Below, in pieces: positions 1 through 7,235 of a stretch of DNA of 64,000 bases. A program made the translations under genes and the position numbers. The number at the start of each line of letters is the position of its first letter. The stretch's first letter is position 1. The notes beneath the pieces are model-generated. The model searched no databases, was not told where the DNA came from, and saw only the letters and a program-made list of their open reading frames with translations. Source of the stretch: Polaribacter pacificus. Its GTDB lineage: Bacteria > Bacteroidota > Bacteroidia > Flavobacteriales > Flavobacteriaceae. The stretch lies in contig NZ_CP150664.1 of assembly GCF_038024035.1 (NCBI RefSeq), positions 2,294,001 through 2,358,000 on the forward strand, in the 5' to 3' direction.

Positions 1-711
1 GTTTTTAAGTGCATACATTTGTCCATTTACCTCTTGATAAAACTCAATTCCTAAAACTTGTACAATTGGCAATGTTGAATTTGCAGTTATAGTAGATGTT
101 AAAGCAATTGGAGCAGTATCAGCTGCAGCATAAGGCAAAATTGCAGTTTCATCATTTTCAAATGTTGAGGTTTCATTTGCAAAATCTAATTCTGCTGCAC
201 CCATTACAACTTTAAAATGAGTTGTTCCTGCAGGAGCCGCAATTCTTAAAGTTGGAGAAAAAGCAGCAATATTTAAAGTTGCATCACCAGTAACTCTGTC
301 GAAAGCATTTGTAAATACAGCAAATAAAGTTGCTCCTAATTTACCATTCAAATTGAATTCAAATCTTTCTAATAGGCTTAAATCCCCATCTTGGATGGTT
401 CTTAATCCTCTTTCATTAGTGGTGTCTGTTTTAACAATAGCAACAAGGTCTTTTGTTAATCTGCTTACAACACGCTTGTCTTTTGCATTCTGCAAAAGCA
501 CACGAATTGCATTTCGTAATACTTTTCCACCTTTTCCTGCTCTTCCAAATTCAGAACCATTTTCACGCGTTCTTTGAAACGCAGGATCATTTTGAATTCT
601 GTTTTTGTCCACTCCACCTTTTTCACGAGCTAAATGTCCATCACTTGTTTTGTAAAAAGAAATACCTCCGATAGTTCCTTTTAATTTGATAATACCTGTT
701 TGTTTTGCCAT
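1..711 (-). CDS. conserved hypothetical protein, 3' part outside window
   Basis: An open frame of 237 codons runs leftward from an ATG at 711-709 to the window edge without a stop, so the C-terminus is missing. The N-terminus begins MAKQTGIIKLKGTIGGISFY and continues with a basic, Arg/Gly/Lys-rich stretch (about residues 25-75) and then a Thr/Ala-rich, probably beta-structured part. I recall this N-terminal pattern from uncharacterised Bacteroidota proteins, but I know no function for it. There is no signal peptide or membrane segment. It faces away from the small HTH-like gene at 935, so the two may share a control region. The reading frame is well supported; the role is unknown. Confidence 0.8.
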   Translation of the reverse strand, partial: MAKQTGIIKLKGTIGGISFYKTSDGHLAREKGGVDKNRIQNDPAFQRTRENGSEFGRAGKGGKVLRNAIRVLLQNAKDKRVVSRLTKDLVAIVKTDTTNERGLRTIQDGDLSLLERFEFNLNGKLGATLFAVFTNAFDRVTGDATLNIAAFSPTLRIAAPAGTTHFKVVMGAAELDFANETSTFENDETAILPYAAADTAPIALTSTITANSTLPIVQVLGIEFYQEVNGQMYALKN

Positions 712-934
712 AATTTTTACTTTTTTTTATGATTAATATTTCAAATCACGTAACTTTATGGCAGCCAATAAAAAATCAAATTCCGTTTTTGGATGTTCTT
801 TCCGATAACACCATAAACGTCATTAAAATATTGATAACACTAACGTGTTGTCAACATTTTAACAACGCATTATTACCATCATCATATAATTATAGAATAT
901 GGCTTAAGTATGGATAAAGCATAGATAGTGTATT

Positions 935-1132
935 ATGAATCAAAAAAGAGCTTGCATATACCCAAAGGACATTCAGCGTATTACAGGGCGCAGTGAACGT
1001 TATGGGCGAAAGCTTTTAAATGATATAAAAAGTTTTTTGGATAAAGAACCTCATCAATTTATAACTGTAGATGAATTTTCTGAATACTCTGGAATTCAAT
1101 TAGATATAGTAAATAAGTATATTAGAGATTAA
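935..1132 (+). CDS. small HTH-like protein (65 aa)
   Basis: This 65-residue, Lys/Arg-rich protein has the composition of a short helix-turn-helix. An early segment YPKDIQRITGRSERYGRKLL looks like an HTH followed by a basic recognition helix (about residues 9-28). A second helical part, VDEFSEYSGIQLDIVNKYI (about 44-62), resembles a second HTH-like unit. I recall similar small proteins as common, uncharacterised genes in Flavobacteria. A strong hairpin terminator lies about 100 bases downstream. DNA binding is inferred from composition and helix pattern only, and no partner gene is obvious. The ATG at 935 is the only sensible start. Confidence 0.65.
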   Translation: MNQKRACIYPKDIQRITGRSERYGRKLLNDIKSFLDKEPHQFITVDEFSEYSGIQLDIVNKYIRD

Positions 1133-1208
1133 ATTTTAAGGGACTAATTAGGTGTCAGTAAAAATTCATATATTTGGAAACATAGATAAATACAGGGTTT
1201 ATGGGAAT

Positions 1209-1233
1209 TGTGTTAGTTCCTTCCTCTCTGCGA
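1209..1233 (+). other. possible tRNA 3'-end remnant (att-like)
   Basis: The stretch ending CCTTCCTCTCTGCGA looks like the T-arm distal side and acceptor strand of a Ser-type tRNA. No T-loop consensus and no upstream tRNA body are present, so it is not a functional tRNA. Duplicated tRNA 3' ends mark integration sites of mobile elements, and this one lies between odd accessory genes and the core region. The resemblance is judged by eye only. Confidence 0.2.
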
Positions 1234-1235
1234 AT

Positions 1236-1298
1236 AAATAAAACACCCAAACGTTAAATCAAGTTTACTTGAATTTATAAGTTTGGGTGTTTTATTTT
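1236..1298 (+). terminator. intrinsic terminator after the 65-aa gene
   Basis: A perfect 17-bp inverted repeat, AAATAAAACACCCAAAC (1236-1252) and its complement (1281-1297), flanks a 28-base loop and ends in a T-rich run. It would end transcripts of the small HTH-like gene. Its right arm is also part of every downstream tandem repeat unit. Confidence 0.6.
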
Positions 1299-1768
1299 CA
1301 AAACGTAGTTTTGAGGGATCAGCGCAGCTAATCCCACTACTTACTCTTTGAATACGAACTTAAGTTTACTTGAATTTATAAGTTTGGGTGTTTTATTTTC
1401 AAGACGTAGTTTTGAGGGATCAGCGCAGCTAATCCCTATTATTTATCCTTCGAATATCAGGTTGTGTTTACTTGAATTTATAAGTTTGGGTATTTTATTT
1501 TCAAAACGTAGTTTTGAGGGATCAGTGCAGCTAATCCCACTACTTACTCTTTGAATACGAACTTAAGTTTACTTGAATTTATAAGTTTGGGTGTTTTGTT
1601 TTCAAAACGCAGTTTTGAGGGATCAGCGCAGCTAATCCCGCTACTTACTCTTTGAATACGAACTTAAGTTTACTTGAATTTATAAGTTTGGGTGTTTTAT
1701 TTTCAAAACGCAGTTTTGAGGGATCAGCGCAGCTAATCCTTACTACTTATCCTTCGAATATCAGATTT
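1263..1768. repeat. five tandem ~101-bp palindrome-rich repeats
   Basis: Five head-to-tail units begin at about 1263, 1364, 1466, 1567 and 1668, with periods of 101, 102, 101 and 101 bases. Each begins GTTTACTTGAATTTATAAGT and then contains the terminator arm GTTTGGGTGTTTTATTTT, a small hairpin CAAAACGTAGTTTTG (CGC for CGT in the last two units), and a larger imperfect palindrome GGGATCAGCGCAGCTAATCC. Units come in two end types, one ending TTGAATACGAACTTAA and one ending CTTCGAATATCAG, in the order A, B, A, A, B. No convincing gene lies in the array: the one open frame across it simply translates the repeat. There is no CRISPR-like spacer structure. Confidence 0.9.
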
Positions 1769-1964
1769 ATTTGAATAGATAAATCCAATTTGGACAGTAC
1801 TCAGTATGACAATAGCACAACTTAGAGCCAAATTAAATAAAAGAAGCTGACAACGGAAATATAAAAACATTCCTAAAATTTACAGAAAAATAAAATCAAA
1901 CCTTCAAAGGCATCTTATTCAGTATTTATTCGTTAATTTAAGGGCTTAAGCACACCAAGGCCCT
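1769..1964. other. intergenic stretch with no gene
   Basis: No credible coding frame lies between the last repeat unit and the RDD-family gene. One 14-codon frame starts at 1806 but has no support. Just upstream of the RDD start, AGGGC (1941-1945) and GCCCT (1960-1964) form a small inverted repeat that ends at the base before the ATG. Its meaning is unknown. Confidence 0.5.
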
Positions 1965-2321
1965 ATGAAAAAACGTATCAGATTTTATAACTTCTTAATA
2001 GATTCACTAGTTTTCTACCTTATTGTGGTACTATTTTCTCTTGGGCTAAAAGACTACGTGAGCAGGGAGATTTTAAAGTATTTTATGATTCTGTTGTATT
2101 ATCTATACTATTTAATATTTGAGTTTGCTTTTGGGCAAACCATCGGAAAGATGATTACCAAAACCAAAGTCATTGATGCAAAAACTCAAGAAAAGCCGAG
2201 TTTGAGTAGCGTACTTATTAGAACCTTGGCAAGATTAATCCCTATTGATTTTTTGTCGTACTTTATCAGTTCAAACGGAATCCATGATCGGCTGTCTAAA
2301 ACAGCAGTAAAAAAAATATAA
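1965..2321 (+). CDS. RDD-family membrane protein
   Basis: A 118-residue inner-membrane protein. Arg/Lys and a phenylalanine-rich first helix (about 8-28), a second hydrophobic segment (about 40-60) and the motif GQTIGKMITKTKVID (about 57-72) match the RDD family, which is named for conserved Arg and Asp residues. The family's function is generally unknown, though some members have been linked to ion exchange. A lipoprotein gene follows 21 bases later on the same strand, so the two are probably co-transcribed. The length is typical for the short single-domain form. Confidence 0.75.
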   Translation: MKKRIRFYNFLIDSLVFYLIVVLFSLGLKDYVSREILKYFMILLYYLYYLIFEFAFGQTIGKMITKTKVIDAKTQEKPSLSSVLIRTLARLIPIDFLSYFISSNGIHDRLSKTAVKKI

Positions 2322-2342
2322 GCACACATTAAATATAAGCAA

Positions 2343-2576
2343 ATGAAAAAAATGAAAAGAGTAATCGCAGTTGGTTTTATTGCAATCATGTTGTCTAGTT
2401 GTGCAACCATACTTGGCGGCAAGGTAACCCCTAGTCAAAAAAGGAAACCAGCACCAGGAGAACAGCAAAGACAGGTTAGAGTTGTTGCTTTAATTGCGGA
2501 TATTTTACTTTTTGCCCCGGGATTAATCGTTGATTTTGCCACAGGAGCAATCTACAAGCCAGCGAATAACGATTAG
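2343..2576 (+). CDS. small predicted lipoprotein (77 aa)
   Basis: The N-terminus has a basic start, a hydrophobic stretch and the lipobox LSSC, with Cys at about residue 20, followed by ATILGG. This indicates export and lipid anchoring. The rest is a short basic linker (KRKPAPGEQQRQ) and a hydrophobic segment VVALIADILLFAPGLIVDF (about 46-65) before a polar C-terminus. The SCATI..G start recalls Bacteroidota lipoproteins with PEGA-like tails, but this one is much shorter. It sits directly behind the RDD gene and is followed by a hairpin terminator. The function is unknown; a stop in one of two alternative N-terminal Met positions would not change the call. Confidence 0.65.
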   Translation: MKKMKRVIAVGFIAIMLSSCATILGGKVTPSQKRKPAPGEQQRQVRVVALIADILLFAPGLIVDFATGAIYKPANND

Positions 2577-2602
2577 AAACACGATGTAAAAGCAATTGCT
2601 AG

Positions 2603-2655
2603 AGGCGTATTTCCACTACCAAAAGAGTAGAGGTTTACGCCTATGTTTTATTTTC
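2603..2655 (+). terminator. terminator after RDD/lipoprotein genes
   Basis: AGGCGTA (2603-2609) pairs with TACGCCT (2636-2642). An inner stem CCACTAC/GTAGAGG with one mismatch gives a long hairpin, which is followed by a T-rich stretch. Confidence 0.5.
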
Positions 2656-2656
2656 T

Positions 2657-2664
2657 TAATTTTG
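2657..2664 (+). promoter_or_regulatory. -7 box upstream of trmN6
   Basis: TAATTTTG matches the Bacteroidota consensus TAnnTTTG and lies about 80 bases before the trmN6 ATG. The -33 element is not clear. Confidence 0.4.
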
Positions 2665-2743
2665 CCCTTAAGATTGATTGATAAATAATCAAATAATAGG
2701 TCGCTAAATCGGTCAATAAAAACAATTTATTCCTCTTATATTT

Positions 2744-3472
2744 ATGAGCTCATCAACCCTTTTTAGATTCAAGGAGTTTAACATCCGCCAAGATAAGACG
2801 GCAATGAAAATTGGTACCGATGCAGTATTGCTTGGTTCTTGGGTTTCTTTGGATGCCTATCCTGATACTATTTTAGATATTGGTACAGGTACGGGTGTCA
2901 TTGCTCTAATGCTGGCGCAACGCTCAGATGCAATGACCATTGATGCAGTAGAACTAGAAGAGGAGGCCTACGAAGAGGCGGTAGAAAATTTTGAACAGTC
3001 TGATTGGGCTGATCGATTGTTTTGCTACCATGCTAATTTTACAGAATTTTCTGAAGAGTTGGCAGAAGAGGAAGAAAGCTACGATTTAATCGTATCAAAC
3101 CCACCTTTTTACACAGCAGACTATGAAACAGACAATTCGGCTAGAAATCAAGCCAGATTTACCTCAGCCTTATCCTTTGATCAGTTGTTAAAAGGGGCTG
3201 CACAACTACTTAGTGCAGATGGTATTTTTTCCGTGGTCATTCCGGCAGCAGAAGAAGCGCAGTTTACTCAATTGGCACTGATTTATCAATTGCATTTAAA
3301 CAAGGTGTGTCGTGTAAAAGGGAATTATACTTCAGAGGTTAAAAGAAGCTTAATGAGTTTCTCTTTTACAGCCACAGAGCTAGTAGAGCAGGAGCTAGTC
3401 ATAGAAAAAGAGCGCCACAACTATACAGAAGACTATATTGAGCTAACCAAAGACTTTTATCTTAAAATGTAG
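2744..3472 (+). CDS. trmN6: tRNA1(Val) adenine-37 N6-methyltransferase
   Basis: A 242-residue class I SAM-dependent methyltransferase. The SAM-binding motif I is DIGTGTG (residues 45-51). The catalytic motif is NPPF (119-122), typical of N6-adenine methyltransferases such as YfiC/TrmN6, which modify A37 of tRNA1-Val. The N-terminal FRFKEFNIRQDKTAMKIGTD matches the family's conserved start. It is a cytosolic protein of full family length. It stands alone, with its own promoter box upstream and a convergent saccharopine dehydrogenase-like gene downstream. The family assignment is firm; the exact tRNA substrate is inferred from the family. Confidence 0.9.
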   Translation: MSSSTLFRFKEFNIRQDKTAMKIGTDAVLLGSWVSLDAYPDTILDIGTGTGVIALMLAQRSDAMTIDAVELEEEAYEEAVENFEQSDWADRLFCYHANFTEFSEELAEEEESYDLIVSNPPFYTADYETDNSARNQARFTSALSFDQLLKGAAQLLSADGIFSVVIPAAEEAQFTQLALIYQLHLNKVCRVKGNYTSEVKRSLMSFSFTATELVEQELVIEKERHNYTEDYIELTKDFYLKM

Positions 3473-3497
3473 GGCTTGGTTTTTAAATAGAGTGCAT

Positions 3498-3528
3498 AAA
3501 AAAGGTGCGGTTTTAGCAAAACCGCACC
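3498..3528 (-). terminator. terminator of the saccharopine dehydrogenase-like gene
   Basis: A perfect 11-bp stem, GGTGCGGTTTT (3504-3514) and AAAACCGCACC (3518-3528), has a 3-base loop. The adjoining A run at 3498-3503 gives a U tract only on the minus strand, so it serves the minus-strand gene. Confidence 0.75.
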
Positions 3529-3567
3529 AAGCATGAATTATTCCCCCAAATAATCGATACTATTTTT

Positions 3568-4938
3568 TTAGCCTATCACATGTTCTGGGTTATAGCCCAG
3601 ATAAGGCACTTCTTTTTCAATAAATCGGATATCAAACTGCTCGAGTTCGTTTAAAATTGGTTCATAGACTTCTTTATTAATCGGAAGCTGAACACCACTA
3701 GTGGTAATTTCTTTGTTTAATATTTTTAAAGCTGCAATCGCTACGGGTAGCCCAACAGTCTTAGCCATGGCAGTAAAAGTTTGATTTTCTCCTTTTACAA
3801 CTAGGCTGCTTTCTAATTGTTTTTTTACTCCGTTTAACTCATAGCCAAATTTATGATGCATAATAATCATGTCTTTGTCTGTGGCTTGTAAGGTCCATGA
3901 ATCCGAAAGGATTTTTTGAAGCATTTTTGCAGGTGTGGCATTTTTTAGACCAATGGTTTTTTGAGTGCTAAACAGATCTAGCTCGACCAATTTGTCCCAC
4001 ATAATATCATCCTGATCAATTTTTAAGTAGGAGCGCAATTTTAGTTCTACAGAATCGGTAGGTGAGTAGGCTAAAAATAGATTGGTAAAATCGCGGTAAC
4101 TCATATGTTCAGATTCTTCAATAGTATAAGAGTCATCTGTCATCCCTAACTGAACAAAAACATTCCAAGCTCTAGAAAAACCAACTTTACGGATGGTTCC
4201 TCTGTACATGGTTGGGATCTCATCCAACCCATACACACTTCTGTATTTTAAAGAATCTCTATTGGCGTAGGCTTCAAATTTACCGCTACCGTTAATGTTT
4301 AAAAATTCTGTTCTTCTAAACAATTTATGGTACGGAATGTATTTATAGGTTCCTTCTTGGATAAACTTTGCTGCGCCTCCTTGTCCTGCCAATACCACAT
4401 TCCTTGGGTTCCATGTAAACTTATAGTTCCAAAGGTTGTTATCACTTTCTGGGGCAATCAATCCGCCAGTAAAAGATTCAAAAAGCATTAGTTTTCCACC
4501 TTTCGCTCTAATGCTATCAATGGCTTGCATGGCACTCATATGATCGATGCCTGGATCCACGCCAATCTCATTCATAAAGACCAAGTTTTTTTCTTTGGCT
4601 TGGCTGTCCAAGGCTTGCATTTCATCAGAAATATAAGAAGCGGTTACCATATGCTTACCAAATTCAATACAGTCTTTGGCTACATTTATATGTAAACTTG
4701 CAGGCAACATAGAAATTACGAGGTCTGCCTTTTTAATAGCAAGACTGCGTTCTTCACTGTTAAAAATATCCAAGCGAAAGGTTTTTGCATTGGCATGTCC
4801 CGCAACAATCTGGTCTGCATGCTCTAAATGAATGTCACCTATATGTAGTTGTAGTTTTTCTGCACTTGATTTGTTTAATAAATATTGAATCAACGATGCA
4901 CTTGATTTTCCTGCACCGATAATAAGTATGTTCCGCAT
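3568..4938 (-). CDS. saccharopine dehydrogenase family oxidoreductase
   Basis: A 456-residue protein with an N-terminal Rossmann motif (ILIIGAGKSS, residues 4-13), an NAD(P)-binding domain, and a large C-terminal catalytic domain. It has the size and ordering of the NADP-dependent, glutamate-forming saccharopine dehydrogenase (LYS9-like). Phrases such as NEIGVDPGIDHMSAM fit the substrate-binding region of that family. The reaction would convert saccharopine to glutamate and 2-aminoadipate 6-semialdehyde in lysine breakdown. No lysine-ketoglutarate reductase is adjacent, so the pathway role is inferred. The gene is monocistronic, with a promoter box at 4990-4997 and a strong terminator. A carboxynorspermidine synthase-like relative is the main alternative. 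Confidence 0.8.
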   Translation of the reverse strand: MRNILIIGAGKSSASLIQYLLNKSSAEKLQLHIGDIHLEHADQIVAGHANAKTFRLDIFNSEERSLAIKKADLVISMLPASLHINVAKDCIEFGKHMVTASYISDEMQALDSQAKEKNLVFMNEIGVDPGIDHMSAMQAIDSIRAKGGKLMLFESFTGGLIAPESDNNLWNYKFTWNPRNVVLAGQGGAAKFIQEGTYKYIPYHKLFRRTEFLNINGSGKFEAYANRDSLKYRSVYGLDEIPTMYRGTIRKVGFSRAWNVFVQLGMTDDSYTIEESEHMSYRDFTNLFLAYSPTDSVELKLRSYLKIDQDDIMWDKLVELDLFSTQKTIGLKNATPAKMLQKILSDSWTLQATDKDMIIMHHKFGYELNGVKKQLESSLVVKGENQTFTAMAKTVGLPVAIAALKILNKEITTSGVQLPINKEVYEPILNELEQFDIRFIEKEVPYLGYNPEHVIG

Positions 4939-4989
4939 TCCTAAATATTATAGTTATTTTTACAGCAGTTCTTACTTTGTGAAGAACAG

Positions 4990-4997
4990 CAAAGCTA
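4990..4997 (-). promoter_or_regulatory. -7 box of the saccharopine dehydrogenase-like gene
   Basis: On the minus strand this reads TAGCTTTG, a match to TAnnTTTG, about 50 bases before the ATG. No clear -33 element is seen. Confidence 0.4.
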
Positions 4998-5048
4998 AGA
5001 TACAGAATCCATTATTAAAATGTTTAAAATTTAACAAAATTTGATAAA

Positions 5049-5432
5049 ATGCATAAAAATTTAACAATTACAGCAATACTAGGAGTGCTAACCATTGCAT
5101 TAGGGGCCTTTGGAGCACACGCATTAAAAGAGATATTAACAGTTGATGGCTTAAGCAGTTTTGAAACTGCCGTTCGATACCAGTTTTATCATGTACTCGT
5201 TTTATTATTTGTCAATAGCTATTCTGGATTTTCTGAGGCTAGAAGAAAGCAAATAAGCAATTTGTTTTTTTTAGGGATTCTTGCTTTTTCAGGTTCTATT
5301 TATGCAATCCAGTTAGCAGGTGTTTCTGCTAAAAGTATTTGGTTTGTAACTCCGCTAGGAGGGTTACTCTTTATTGCAGGCTGGACTTTAATGGCATTTA
5401 CTTTCTTGAAAAGCAGTGAAAAAACTAAGTGA
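5049..5432 (+). CDS. DUF423 family membrane protein
   Basis: A 127-residue protein with four hydrophobic segments (about 5-27, 46-60, 75-92 and 98-118). It carries the family pattern LGAFGAHALK near the N-terminus (about residues 17-26) and the central RYQFYHVLVLL. This is the DUF423 (YgdD-like) family of small inner-membrane proteins, whose function is not known. It lies between the divergent saccharopine dehydrogenase-like gene and pckA, which has its own promoter, so it is probably transcribed alone. Length and topology are typical. Confidence 0.85.
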   Translation: MHKNLTITAILGVLTIALGAFGAHALKEILTVDGLSSFETAVRYQFYHVLVLLFVNSYSGFSEARRKQISNLFFLGILAFSGSIYAIQLAGVSAKSIWFVTPLGGLLFIAGWTLMAFTFLKSSEKTK

Positions 5433-5452
5433 TAAAAAAACAGAAATGATTA

Positions 5453-5481
5453 ATTGATTGTCAAAAATATCTGTACTTTTG
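5453..5481 (+). promoter_or_regulatory. pckA promoter
   Basis: The -7 box TACTTTTG (5474-5481) is preceded, after an 18-base spacer, by TTG (5453-5455). This matches the Bacteroidota -33/-7 arrangement. The leader to the pckA ATG would be about 40 bases. Confidence 0.6.
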
Positions 5482-5527
5482 TTCTTTCTTATTTAACACA
5501 ACTAAATAAATAACTTAAAAATTAAAC

Positions 5528-7120
5528 ATGGTAAATCTTAATTCGAAATCGATTTCGTTAGAAAATTTAGGAATATCAAACGCGACCGTTCGTTACAACT
5601 TAAGTTCTGATGAATTGCATGCAATTACAATTGAAAAAGGGCAAGGAGTTGAGGCTAACACGGGAGCATTAGCAATTAATACTGGAAAATTTACAGGACG
5701 TTCTCCAAAGGATCGTTTTATCGTAATGGACGATGTAACAAAAGATGAAGTTTGGTGGGGAGACATCAACATTCCTTTTGATGCTGATAAATTTGACAAA
5801 CTATACAACAAAGTAACAGACTATCTTTCTGAAAAAGAACTTTTTGTCAGAGACAGTTATGTCTGTGCAGACAAAGATTACAGAACTAACATTAAGGTCA
5901 TCACAGAAATTCCATCGAGTAATTTATTTGCTCACAACATGTTTTTAAGACCTACAGAAGAAGAGTTAGAAAACTTTACTGCAGAGTGGACCTTAATCGC
6001 TGCTACAAACTTTCAAGCAGATCCAGAAGTTGATGGAACACGTCAACAAAATTTTGCCATTTTAAACTTTTCTAAAAAAATTGTTTTAATTGGTGGAACA
6101 GGATATACAGGAGAAATTAAAAAAGGGATTTTCTCTGCATTAAACTTTGTGCTTCCTGTTTTTAAAGAAACATTGCCAATGCACTGTTCTGCAAACGTTG
6201 GTAAAAATGATGATACTGCAATCTTCTTTGGTTTGTCAGGTACAGGGAAAACAACCTTGTCTGCAGATCCAGAAAGAAGATTAATTGGTGATGATGAGCA
6301 CGGATGGACAAAAGACAATACCGTATTTAATTTTGAAGGAGGTTGTTATGCAAAAGTAATTGACCTAACTGAAGAAAAAGAACCAGACATTTTTAAAGCA
6401 ATTAAAAAAGGAGCAATCTTAGAGAACGTAGTGTTTAAAAAAGATGGTTCTGTTGATTTTGAAGATACGTCTATCACACAAAATACAAGAGTAAGTTACC
6501 CAATTTATCATATTGATAATATTCAACCGGGTTCTATTGGTAAAAACCCTAAAAACATTTTCTTTTTAACAGCAGATGCTTTTGGTGTGTTACCTCCAAT
6601 ATCTAAATTGACTCCAGGTCAAGCTGCTTACCACTTTATCTCTGGTTATACTGCAAAGGTTGCCGGGACAGAAGAAGGGATTAACGAGCCAACGCCAAGT
6701 TTTTCTGCTTGTTTTGGAGCGCCTTTTATGCCTTTGCATCCAACGCGTTATGCTGAGATGTTGAGTAAAAAAATGAAAGATGCGGGTGTTAATGTTTGGT
6801 TGATCAATACTGGATGGACTGGTGGTTCTTACGGTACAGGAAGCCGAATGAAATTAAAATACACGCGTGCTATGATTACTGAGGTATTAGAAGGAAACAT
6901 GGACAATGCTACATTTGTAAAACATCCAATTTTTGGCTTAGAAATGCCTACTAATTGTGAAAATGTACCTAATGAGGTATTAAATCCAAAAGATACTTGG
7001 GCAGACAAAGCAGCTTATGATGTAAAAGCTACAGAGCTAGCAAATTCATTTAGAAAAAACTTTGCTAAGTATGAAGATTATGCAAATGAAGAAATAATGA
7101 ATGGAGGTCCTTTGGTATAG
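5528..7120 (+). CDS. pckA: phosphoenolpyruvate carboxykinase (ATP)
   Basis: A 530-residue cytosolic enzyme that converts oxaloacetate and ATP to PEP, CO2 and ADP, the first committed step of gluconeogenesis. The P-loop GLSGTGKTT is at residues 235-243. The substrate-binding TGRSPKDRF (56-64) and the metal-site region DDEHGW (255-260) are intact. Length is normal for the ATP-dependent family. It has its own promoter and a perfect hairpin terminator, so it is monocistronic. The enzyme fits growth on amino acids or peptides, which other genes in this window also suggest. Confidence 0.97.
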   Translation: MVNLNSKSISLENLGISNATVRYNLSSDELHAITIEKGQGVEANTGALAINTGKFTGRSPKDRFIVMDDVTKDEVWWGDINIPFDADKFDKLYNKVTDYLSEKELFVRDSYVCADKDYRTNIKVITEIPSSNLFAHNMFLRPTEEELENFTAEWTLIAATNFQADPEVDGTRQQNFAILNFSKKIVLIGGTGYTGEIKKGIFSALNFVLPVFKETLPMHCSANVGKNDDTAIFFGLSGTGKTTLSADPERRLIGDDEHGWTKDNTVFNFEGGCYAKVIDLTEEKEPDIFKAIKKGAILENVVFKKDGSVDFEDTSITQNTRVSYPIYHIDNIQPGSIGKNPKNIFFLTADAFGVLPPISKLTPGQAAYHFISGYTAKVAGTEEGINEPTPSFSACFGAPFMPLHPTRYAEMLSKKMKDAGVNVWLINTGWTGGSYGTGSRMKLKYTRAMITEVLEGNMDNATFVKHPIFGLEMPTNCENVPNEVLNPKDTWADKAAYDVKATELANSFRKNFAKYEDYANEEIMNGGPLV

Positions 7121-7135
7121 GTCTCTTATAAAAAT

Positions 7136-7169
7136 AAAAAAAGCTACTAATTACTTAGTAGCTTTTTTT
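7136..7169 (+). terminator. pckA terminator
   Basis: A perfect 15-bp stem, AAAAAAAGCTACTAA and its complement, has the 4-base loop TTAC and ends in a T run. Confidence 0.85.
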
Positions 7170-7195
7170 TTGCAAAATTGAACGTATTTTAAAGT

Positions 7196-7224
7196 AAAAA
7201 AACACCTCATTGAGGTGTTTTTTT
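7196..7224 (-). terminator. hppA terminator
   Basis: CACCTC (7203-7208) and GAGGTG (7212-7217), extended by A7/T7 flanks, form a 13-bp stem with a 3-base loop. It lies 12 bases past the hppA stop and could act on both strands. Confidence 0.75.
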
Positions 7225-7235
7225 AGTAACTATCA

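Noticed and set aside
1348..1554. 68-codon open frame across the tandem repeats
   Set aside because: It reads the same repeat twice (LLEFISLGVLF and LLEFISLGILF), so it is a by-product of the repeat. It has no homology pattern of its own and no fixed start.
1263..1768. CRISPR array
   Set aside because: The units are nearly identical over their whole length, with no unique spacers and no cas genes, so this is a plain tandem repeat.
1263..1768. Integron attC array
   Set aside because: Unit spacing and palindromes recall attC sites, but no cassette genes lie between units and there is no integrase in the window.
1806..1850. 14-codon frame starting MTIAQLRAK
   Set aside because: It is too short, with no ribosome-binding signal and no relation to neighbours.
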